Positions 57,576 through 64,000 of a stretch of 64,000 nucleotides of DNA are shown here, in pieces. Each line of letters opens with the position of its first letter. The first letter of the stretch is position 1. The DNA lies in contig CAVQEZ010000024.1 in the NCBI GenBank assembly GCA_963711635.1, forward strand, positions 248,001-312,000, given 5' to 3'. The notes beneath the pieces were generated by a model that was given only the letters and a program-made list of their open reading frames with translations, was not told where the DNA came from and ran no database searches. The position numbers were made by a program, and so were the translations under genes. The stretch comes from CADEED01 sp963711635 (GTDB lineage Bacteria > Pseudomonadota > Gammaproteobacteria > Steroidobacterales > Steroidobacteraceae).

Positions 57576-57579
<4 letters not shown>
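56044..57579 (-). CDS. RDD-SpoIIM fusion membrane protein
   Basis: A 511-residue protein joining two families that are normally separate neighbours. Residues ~25-165 are an RDD domain (ARAIAFVLDWLLRGALSLAW, GRTPGKRMTGLRVLTPEG, RRHLRLGDLAAGTVLAV). After a ~90-residue helical linker, residues ~255-500 are a SpoIIM-like multi-pass domain (VTLLFVASVVTGFWLIYSFP, FCSGIVFGLGTFYLIGLNGI, HGCVELSCICIAGAAGSYLG). The reading frame is continuous with no sign of an indel at the join. ATG 57579 overlaps the prfA stop (ATGA). RDD and SpoIIM genes often accompany MoxR/DUF58 operons, which lie just beyond. Function unknown. Confidence 0.85.
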
Positions 57580-58678
<1,099 letters not shown>

Positions 58679-58679
<1 letters not shown>

Positions 58680-58706
58680 TGTAAGGGGCTCGGGTCCAGT
58701 TATAGT
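58679..58706 (+). promoter_or_regulatory. Promoter of the TPR-lolB-ispE genes
   Basis: TTGTAA (58679-58684) and TATAGT (58701-58706) are spaced by 16 bp. The -10 ends 7 nt before ATG 58714, so the mRNA would be leaderless. The complementary strand of the same box reads TATAAC, about 20 nt before the prfA ATG, and may serve prfA. Confidence 0.55.
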
Positions 58707-58713
58707 GCCCTCC

Positions 58714-60450
58714 ATGCCACGAAAGCCCGTCTCTGTGCTGATTTCATTGGCCCTGGCCGCGCTATTGCCCGCGGTTTCCGGCGCCTTGTCCACGACCAAC
58801 TCGGACAGCGCCGACCTGGTGCTCGCCGACATGGCGTTGTCGCGCGGCGACTGCCGCGGCGGCACCGATCGTTATCTCAAGGCCGCGCTCGGCACCAGCG
58901 ATGCGAAGATTTCCGAGCGTGCGAACAAGGTCGCGGCGGAATGCCAGCAGATCAACGCCAGCGCCAAGACCGCGCGCCGCTGGCAGAAGCTCGAGCCGGA
59001 TCGCGCCGAGGCGGCGGCGGCCGTGGCGCTCGCGGCCGTGCGGCTCTATCAACCCGAGGAAGCCGGGGCTGCCATCCTGCGTACGCACGCGCTCGGTGGT
59101 GACGAGGCATTGATCAAGCTCATCGGCGAGCTGAGCGACGCCGGCGGCACGTCGATCACCTTGAACACGCTGCGACCCATGCTCGCTGCGCCGGACGTGT
59201 CCGACAAAGTGCTGATCGCCGGCGTCGATCTCGCGCTCGAGAACTTCGATTTCGCCACGGCGCACAAATTGGCGGACCGCGTGCTCGCCAACGAGCCGGC
59301 ATCGGGCGATGCGCGCGCGCAACTGGCGCGCGTGCTCACCGCCGAAGGCGACACGGTGGCCGCCATCGCGATCGCGCAGGAAGCCGCGGCGCTCGACCCC
59401 GAGACGCAGCGTTTTGCGTACGCGGACACGCTGCTGCGCCTGGATCGCATGGACGAGGCGCGGCAGGAGCTCGAGAGCCTGCGTGCCGATGCGTCGGCGC
59501 GCGAAGAAGCCGACCTGCGGCTCGGCAAGCTGGCCTACCAGATGGGCGACATGACCGAGGCCGGCCGGCGCTTCGGTAGTTTGATCTCGTCGCCGGCGGT
59601 TGCGGGCGAAGCCTTCTTCTATCTTTCTTCGATCGCCGAGCGCGAGGGCCGCACGGATCTCGCGCTCGAGGGATACACCAAGCTGGCGGAGGCTGGTGCC
59701 GGCCTGGTGGTGCGCGGGCGCGCGGCGCGCCTGATGATGAAGGCCAACGACCGTGACGGCGCGTTTCGCTTTCTGGACGAATTCGCCGCCAAGGAGCGTT
59801 CGGAGGCACTGGACGTGGAGTTCGCCAAGGCCGCGCTGCTCGATGATTCCGGCAAGGCTTCCGAAGCCGTCGCGCTGCTGCAGCTGGCACTCGAGCGATA
59901 TCCCGATCATCCCGGCGTGCGCTACCAGATCGCACTGATCCAGGAAAAAGCCGGCCAGGTGCGCGAGTCGACTCGCACTTTCGAGAGCCTGCTCAAGGAC
60001 CGGCCCGAAGATGCCAGCCTGCTGAACGCGCTCGGATATTCGCTCGCCGACCGCAAACAGAAACTGCCGCGCGCCGAGCAGTTGATCCGCAAGGCACTGG
60101 GCGCTTCGCCCGACAACCCGGCATTTCTCGACAGCCTGGGCTGGGTGCGCTTCCGTCGCGGCGACATCCCCGGGGCGTTGCCGCACCTCGAGCGTGCCTA
60201 TCGCATCTTTCCCGATCCGGAAATCGCCTCGCATTGGGGCGAGCTGCTGTGGGTGAGTGGCAAGCAGGCCGAGGCGCGCGCCTTGTGGGCGCGATCGCTG
60301 GCGCGCTCACCCGATTCGAAGCCGCTGCGCGCCACCATCGAGCGGCTCACGGGCACGAAGATGGAACCGCCGGCGCCGAAGCCGGACGAAGCCAAGCCCG
60401 ACGAAAAGCCACCCGAAGAAATCTCAGCCCCGGCCGCCACGGGTAGCTAG
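58714..60450 (+). CDS. Exported tetratricopeptide-repeat protein
   Basis: A 578-residue protein with a signal peptide (LISLALAALLPAVSG) and TPR-like helical repeats throughout (FDFATAHKLADRVLANEP, EASGDARAQ-type pairs, VRESTRTFESLLKDRPEDAS, LLNALGYSLADRKQKLPRAE, AFLDSLGWVRFRRGDIPGAL). The last blocks match the TPR protein that precedes lolB in Pseudomonas and relatives. The tail is Lys/Pro/Glu-rich. It is thought to aid envelope protein or lipoprotein assembly by location only. lolB starts 3 nt after its stop. Start at ATG 58714, not the in-frame GTG 58705 within the -10 box. Confidence 0.85.
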   Translation: MPRKPVSVLISLALAALLPAVSGALSTTNSDSADLVLADMALSRGDCRGGTDRYLKAALGTSDAKISERANKVAAECQQINASAKTARRWQKLEPDRAEAAAAVALAAVRLYQPEEAGAAILRTHALGGDEALIKLIGELSDAGGTSITLNTLRPMLAAPDVSDKVLIAGVDLALENFDFATAHKLADRVLANEPASGDARAQLARVLTAEGDTVAAIAIAQEAAALDPETQRFAYADTLLRLDRMDEARQELESLRADASAREEADLRLGKLAYQMGDMTEAGRRFGSLISSPAVAGEAFFYLSSIAEREGRTDLALEGYTKLAEAGAGLVVRGRAARLMMKANDRDGAFRFLDEFAAKERSEALDVEFAKAALLDDSGKASEAVALLQLALERYPDHPGVRYQIALIQEKAGQVRESTRTFESLLKDRPEDASLLNALGYSLADRKQKLPRAEQLIRKALGASPDNPAFLDSLGWVRFRRGDIPGALPHLERAYRIFPDPEIASHWGELLWVSGKQAEARALWARSLARSPDSKPLRATIERLTGTKMEPPAPKPDEAKPDEKPPEEISAPAATGS

Positions 60451-60452
60451 CC

Positions 60453-61067
60453 GTGCGTCTGGCGACGCGCGTCGCGCTGGCCGCGTGCCTCGCGCTGGTG
60501 GCACTTGCCGGTTGCCGAACGAAACCCCCGCCGGCGCCGGTCATCGGGCCTGGCGCCGACGCGCCCTGGCAGGAGCAATACGCGGGCCTCGCCAGACTCG
60601 ACTACTACTCGCTCACCGGTCGCGTGGCGGTTGCCGCCAATGGGCAGGGCTTCTCCGCGAACCTGCGCTACCGCCAGCAGCAGGAGCGCGCCGACCTGGC
60701 GCTCGATGGGCCCATGGGCGTCGGCGGCATGCGCATGCAGGTCGATAGCCGCGATCTCAGCGTCACGAACAGCCGCGGCGAGACGCTGGATGGCGCGGCG
60801 GCGCGTGCCGAAATCGAGAGCCGGCTGGGATTCGAGCTGCCGCTGACCGAGCTGCGCTGGTGGTTGTTAGGAGTGCCGGCCCCCGGGACTCCCGCGGAGA
60901 CCCATAACGAGGGCGCCGGTGGCCCCATCCTGGATTTCGTGCAGAACGGCTGGCGCGTGAGCATCAATTCGCGTGCGCCGGGGCTGGGTTTCTCGCTGCC
61001 GCAGCGGCTGACGGCCGAGCGTGACGGTGCCCGCCTGAAATTGCTGGTGGAGAACTGGCAGCCTTGA
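60453..61067 (+). CDS. lolB: Outer-membrane lipoprotein receptor LolB
   Basis: A 204-residue lipoprotein that accepts lipoproteins from LolA and inserts them in the outer membrane. The signal peptide ends in the lipobox LVALAGC (Cys ~21). Conserved segments are YYSLTGRVAVAANGQGFSAN, RADLALDGPMGVGGMRMQV, LPLTELRWWLLGVPAPGTP (the LolB loop) and GWRVSINSRA. GTG 60453 is the only suitable start. Its TGA overlaps the TTG of ispE. Confidence 0.9.
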   Translation: MRLATRVALAACLALVALAGCRTKPPPAPVIGPGADAPWQEQYAGLARLDYYSLTGRVAVAANGQGFSANLRYRQQQERADLALDGPMGVGGMRMQVDSRDLSVTNSRGETLDGAAARAEIESRLGFELPLTELRWWLLGVPAPGTPAETHNEGAGGPILDFVQNGWRVSINSRAPGLGFSLPQRLTAERDGARLKLLVENWQP

Positions 61068-61909
61068 TCTGGTCGGCGCCGGCCAAGCTGAACCTGATGT
61101 TGCACATCGTTGGGCGTCGCCAGGACGGCTACCACGAGCTGCAGAGCGTGTTTCAGCTCATCGATCTGTGCGATCGCATCGATATCACGGTGCGTGGCGA
61201 CGGCAGGGTTACACGTCCGACGGGCCCGGTCGGCGTCCCGGAAGATGAGGATCTGGTGGTCCGCGCCGCCCGAGCGCTCCAGCAGGTCAGCGGGACGGGC
61301 CTGGGGGCGGAAATCGTCATCCGGAAGCGAATCCCCATGGGCGGTGGACTGGGTGGGGGCAGCTCGGATGCGGCGACCACGTTGCTGGCCCTCAATCAAA
61401 TGTGGAAATTGGGCTATACATCGGCGCAGATACAGACTTTTGGCACCGCGTTGGGCGCAGATGTACCCATTTTCGTGTCTGGACGCTCCTCCTGGGCAGA
61501 GGGCATCGGCGAGAAGCTCACCCCGGTCTCGCTGGGGGCCGATTCCTGGTACCTGGTCATCTTTCCCGGGGTGGCCGTGCCGACCGCCGCCGTATTCCAG
61601 GCTCCTGAATTGACACGGAATTCACCCCCCACCACAATGCGCGGCTTTTTGGAATCGGGCGGGCGGAACGATTGCGAATCGGTCGTGCGCGCGCGCTTTC
61701 CTGCAGTGGGTGAGGCACTCGACTGGCTCGGGCGGCATGCGCCGGCGCGACTCACCGGAACCGGCTCCTGCGTGTTCGCGAAATTTTCGCGTGCCGCCGA
61801 CGCCGAACGCGTAGCTGCGCGGGTTCCGGATACGTGGCGCGCCTGGGTCGCGCGCGGGGTCGATACCTCTCCATTGCTGGACGAGCTGGCCCGCTGCGCG
61901 AAGAGTTAG
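61064..61909 (+). CDS. ispE: 4-Diphosphocytidyl-2-C-methyl-D-erythritol kinase
   Basis: A 281-residue GHMP kinase of the MEP isoprenoid pathway. Motifs: WSAPAKLNLMLHIVGRRQDG, RIPMGGGLGGGSSDAATTLL (ATP-binding glycine loop) and APARLTGTGSCVFAKF (motif 3). The TTG start at 61064 overlaps the lolB stop. It ends 5 nt before the tRNA-Gln gene, as in other Gammaproteobacteria. Confidence 0.96.
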   Translation: MIWSAPAKLNLMLHIVGRRQDGYHELQSVFQLIDLCDRIDITVRGDGRVTRPTGPVGVPEDEDLVVRAARALQQVSGTGLGAEIVIRKRIPMGGGLGGGSSDAATTLLALNQMWKLGYTSAQIQTFGTALGADVPIFVSGRSSWAEGIGEKLTPVSLGADSWYLVIFPGVAVPTAAVFQAPELTRNSPPTTMRGFLESGGRNDCESVVRARFPAVGEALDWLGRHAPARLTGTGSCVFAKFSRAADAERVAARVPDTWRAWVARGVDTSPLLDELARCAKS

Positions 61910-61914
61910 GCCGT

Positions 61915-61989
61915 TGGGGTGTCGCCAAGTGGTAAGGCAGCGGGTTTTGATCCCGCCATTCGGAGGTTCGAATCCTTCCACCCCAGCCA
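61915..61989 (+). tRNA. tRNA-Gln (anticodon TTG)
   Basis: A 75-nt cloverleaf. The acceptor TGGGGTG pairs with CACCCCA, discriminator G, and CCA is encoded. D arm around GCCAAGTGGTAAGGC, anticodon stem GCGGG/CCCGC with loop TTTTGAT (anticodon TTG at 61947-61949), and T arm GGAGGTTCGAATCCTTCC. The position between ispE and prs is conserved. Confidence 0.97.
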
Positions 61990-62008
61990 GTTAGTTAGGG
62001 AGTGGTGC

Positions 62009-62965
62009 GTGGTGGATTCGGAGACGCTGAACCTGTTCACGGGCAATGCCAACCAGGCGCTGGCCCATGACATCGCGCGTCACCTGGCCACGCCGCTGGG
62101 TCGCGCCTACGTCGGAAGATTTTCCGACGGCGAGGTGAACATCGAGTTGATGGAGAACGTGCGCGGGCGCGATGTGTTCATCGTGCAGCCCACGTGTCCG
62201 CCGGTGAACGAGCACCTGATCGAGCTGCTCGTGATGGTCGATGCCGCACGGCGCGCCTCGGCGGCGCGCATCACCGCGGTGGTGCCGTACTTCGGCTACT
62301 CGCGCCAGGATCGGCGGCCGCGCGCGACGCGTGCCGCGATCACGGCGAAGCTCGTGGCGAACATGCTGCAGAGCGCGGGCGTGGACCGGTTGCTGACCGT
62401 CGATCTGCACGCCGAGCAGATCCAGGGATTTTTCGACATCCCTGTGGACAACGTGTACGCCTCGCCGGTGTTGCTGGGCGATGCGTACCGGCAGCGCTAC
62501 GAGAACATGATCGTGGTGTCGCCGGACGTCGGTGGCGTGGTGCGTGCGCGGGCGCTGGCGAAGCGCCTCGACGACGCCGACCTGGCCATCATCGACAAGC
62601 GCCGGCCACGGCCGAACGAGTCGAAGGTGATGAACATCATCGGTAACGTCGAAGGCCGCACCTGCGTGCTCATCGACGACATGGTGGATACCGCGGGCAC
62701 GCTGGCAGCGGGCGCGCAGGCGTTGAAGGACGAGGGTGCGGTGAAAGTGGTGGCCTACATCACGCACGCCATTCTCTCCGGCAACGCGGTGGAGAAGATC
62801 GCGAAGTCGGCGCTCGACGAGCTGGTGGTGACCGACACCATCCCGCTGTCCGCCGCGGCGAAACAGAGTGGCCGCATCCGGCAGTTGTCGGTTGCGGGGC
62901 TGCTGGCGGAGACCATTCGTCGCATCCGCGACGAGGACAGCGTCAGCAGTCTCTACTTGGATTAG
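62009..62965 (+). CDS. prs: Ribose-phosphate pyrophosphokinase
   Basis: Makes PRPP from ribose-5-phosphate and ATP. 318 residues from GTG 62009 (or GTG 62012) with TTAGGGAG just upstream. Motifs: GRFSDGEVNIELMENVRGRD, PYFGYSRQDRRPRATRAAIT, TVDLHAEQIQGFFDIPVDN (PRPP synthase signature) and CVLIDDMVDTAGTLAAGAQ (PRPP loop). The open frame continues back through the tRNA but that part is not coding. PRPP feeds quinolinate phosphoribosyltransferase downstream of the kynurenine route. Confidence 0.96.
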   Translation: MVDSETLNLFTGNANQALAHDIARHLATPLGRAYVGRFSDGEVNIELMENVRGRDVFIVQPTCPPVNEHLIELLVMVDAARRASAARITAVVPYFGYSRQDRRPRATRAAITAKLVANMLQSAGVDRLLTVDLHAEQIQGFFDIPVDNVYASPVLLGDAYRQRYENMIVVSPDVGGVVRARALAKRLDDADLAIIDKRRPRPNESKVMNIIGNVEGRTCVLIDDMVDTAGTLAAGAQALKDEGAVKVVAYITHAILSGNAVEKIAKSALDELVVTDTIPLSAAAKQSGRIRQLSVAGLLAETIRRIRDEDSVSSLYLD

Positions 62966-63036
62966 TAGCTAGGTCCCCAGGTGGCGGCACTGGTCGCGGT
63001 GTCCGCTGTGTTAGTCAGTCAATTGGAGTAATTGCA

Positions 63037-63783
63037 ATGCGTATTTCTTTCGAACTCGCCGCCGAGTTCCGTGATGGCCAGGGCAAGGGTGCGAGCCGCC
63101 GCCTGCGTCATTCGGGGCGCGTGCCGGCCATCCTGTACGGGGGCCACATGGAACCCCGTGCCATCACTCTCGATCATCAGAAGTTGATGACGCTCATCGA
63201 CAACGAGAAGTTCTACTCGTCCATCATCAACCTCAAGGTCGGTGACAAGTCGCAGGCTGCCATCGTCAAGGATCTGCAGATGCACCCGGCGCGCAACGCC
63301 ATCGTGCACCTCGACATGCAACGTGTGTCGGAGAACGAGAAGATCCGCATCCACATCCCGATTCACTTCAAGGGCGAGGCCGCTTCGCCTGGCGTGAAGA
63401 GTCAGGGTGGCGTGGTCTCGCACCGTATCGCCGACGTGGAAGTGTCGTGCCTGCCGAAGGACCTGCCCGAGTTCATCGAGCTGGATCTGTCGCAGATGAA
63501 CATGAACGAGTCCAAGCATCTGTCCGAGCTGCCGCTGCCCGAGGGCGTCACGATTCCGGCCATCGCCAAGAGCGACGCCGTGGTCGTGTCGATCCACCCG
63601 CCGCGTGCCGAGGAGCCGGAACCGACCGCCGAGGTCGCTGCCGCGACGCCTGCCGAAGGCGCCGCTGCTGCTCCGGCCGAAGGTGCCGCCGCCGGCGCGA
63701 AGCCGGGCGATGCCAAGGGCGCCGCTCCGGCGGATGCCAAGGCCGCTGCCGCTCCTGCCAAGAAGGAAGGCGGCAAGAAGTAA
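63037..63783 (+). CDS. rplY: 50S ribosomal protein L25/general stress protein Ctc
   Basis: A 248-residue two-domain L25 (TL5/Ctc type). N-terminal 5S rRNA-binding domain: GKGASRRLRHSGRVPAILYG, then a beta C-terminal domain (HFKGEAASPGVKSQGGVVSH, LPKDLPEFIELDLSQMNMNE). The end is a long Ala/Glu/Lys low-complexity tail (AEGAAAAPAEGAAAGAKPGD). A Shine-Dalgarno (TTGGAGTAATTG) precedes ATG 63037. It lies between prs and pth as usual. Confidence 0.96.
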   Translation: MRISFELAAEFRDGQGKGASRRLRHSGRVPAILYGGHMEPRAITLDHQKLMTLIDNEKFYSSIINLKVGDKSQAAIVKDLQMHPARNAIVHLDMQRVSENEKIRIHIPIHFKGEAASPGVKSQGGVVSHRIADVEVSCLPKDLPEFIELDLSQMNMNESKHLSELPLPEGVTIPAIAKSDAVVVSIHPPRAEEPEPTAEVAAATPAEGAAAAPAEGAAAGAKPGDAKGAAPADAKAAAAPAKKEGGKK

Positions 63784-63793
63784 GTCGTGCGGG

Positions 63794-63819
63794 GTGGGAC
63801 GGGCGCGAGTCCGTCCCAC
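63794..63819 (+). other. Hairpin after rplY
   Basis: GTGGGACGG (63794-63802) pairs with CCGTCCCAC (63811-63819) around an 8-nt loop. No T tract follows, so it is more likely an mRNA 3'-end stabiliser or attenuating stem than a terminator. Confidence 0.5.
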
Positions 63820-63846
63820 TCACGCTCGCTGCTTCGCGATACCTGC

Positions 63847-63886
63847 AGCGGCGTGGCTCCTCAAGGGCACGCCGCTGTTGCTTTTT
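63847..63886 (+). terminator. Rho-independent terminator between rplY and pth
   Basis: AGCGGCGTG (63847-63855) pairs with CACGCCGCT (63868-63876) around a 12-nt loop. A run of five T (63882-63886) follows four bases later. It lies 12 nt before the pth ATG. Confidence 0.8.
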
Positions 63887-63897
63887 CGTGAACCACA

Positions 63898-64000
63898 ATG
63901 GCTGGCACCGCTCTCAAACTCATCGTCGGGCTCGGCAATCCGGGCGCCGACTACGCGCGCACGCGTCACAACGCCGGCTTCTGGCTGGTGGATGAGCTGG
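63898..64000 (+). CDS. pth: Peptidyl-tRNA hydrolase (5' part only)
   Basis: The first ~34 residues of Pth, which recycles peptidyl-tRNA released from ribosomes. LKLIVGLGNPGADYARTRHN contains the family N-terminal signature, with the catalytic His in TRHNAGFWLVDEL. The gene runs off the window. The order rplY-pth is standard. Confidence 0.95.
   Translation, partial: MAGTALKLIVGLGNPGADYARTRHNAGFWLVDEL

Noticed and set aside
58680..58865. N-terminal extension of prfA to 58865
   Set aside because: It would cover the divergent promoter and the 5' end of the TPR gene; ATG 58679 gives the standard RF1 length.
61919..62008. N-terminal extension of prs through the tRNA-Gln gene
   Set aside because: The frame is open, but it overlaps the tRNA; GTG 62009/62012 behind a purine-rich stretch gives the normal Prs N-terminus.

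Overview
The window is a GC-rich (roughly two-thirds G+C), densely packed stretch of a gammaproteobacterial chromosome. The lptD-surA-pdxA-rsmA-apaG-apaH run beside amgK-murU, the mreBCD-mrdA-rodA-mltB-rlpA-dacA cell-wall block facing lipA-lipB, and lolB-ispE-tRNA-prs-rplY-pth are all gammaproteobacterial arrangements. GatCAB, a tryptophan-to-quinolinate (kynurenine) operon and the accessory genes point to a Xanthomonadales/Nevskiales/Steroidobacter-like lineage, but that placement is inference. No insertion sequence, prophage, integrase, rRNA or CRISPR array was seen.

Layout. 0-4.2 kb: tail of an ornithine/lysine decarboxylase, an exported M15 peptidase, HIT and TfoX proteins, and a YyaL-type thioredoxin-domain protein. 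4.2-9.1 kb: rlmI-lgt-thyA-SET methyltransferase-2OG-Fe(II) dioxygenase-folA, largely by overlapping codons. 9.1-14.9 kb: an FKBP isomerase, an FAD hydroxylase, a large exported beta-helix-like gene broken by about two dozen indels, and an AT-richer orphan ORF. 14.9-18.9 kb: kynurenine operon (haao-kynB-kynU-kmo). 19-26.1 kb: lipoprotein gene, then apaH-apaG-rsmA-pdxA-surA-lptD. 26.1-33 kb: amgK-murU, a DUF945 protein, lipA-lipB and two unknowns. 32.6-42.9 kb: cell-shape and septal wall block. 43-49.3 kb: gatCAB, hslO, mtgA, ppiB, prmC. 49.3-57.6 kb: a MoxR/DUF58/DUF4350/DUF4129 island with a fused RDD-SpoIIM membrane protein and two related small exported proteins, lying between prmC and prfA. 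57.6-64 kb: prfA, a TPR protein, lolB, ispE, tRNA-Gln(UUG), prs, rplY and the start of pth.

Three themes cross gene boundaries. (1) Many first genes have a TANNNT -10-like hexamer 6-9 nt before the start codon, which would give leaderless mRNAs; one 20-bp divergent gap carries such a box for both genes. (2) A eukaryote-like SET methyltransferase overlaps a prolyl-hydroxylase-type dioxygenase gene, and SET, AmgK and TfoX all carry histone-H1/AlgP-like Lys/Arg-rich tails. This is the best candidate for an undescribed modification system. (3) About 50 single-base indels interrupt otherwise intact genes, mostly between 11.7 and 22 kb and dominated by insertions. Consensus error is the likeliest cause, so several 'broken' genes are probably functional. 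Genes are given below with restored extents and the approximate indel sites.
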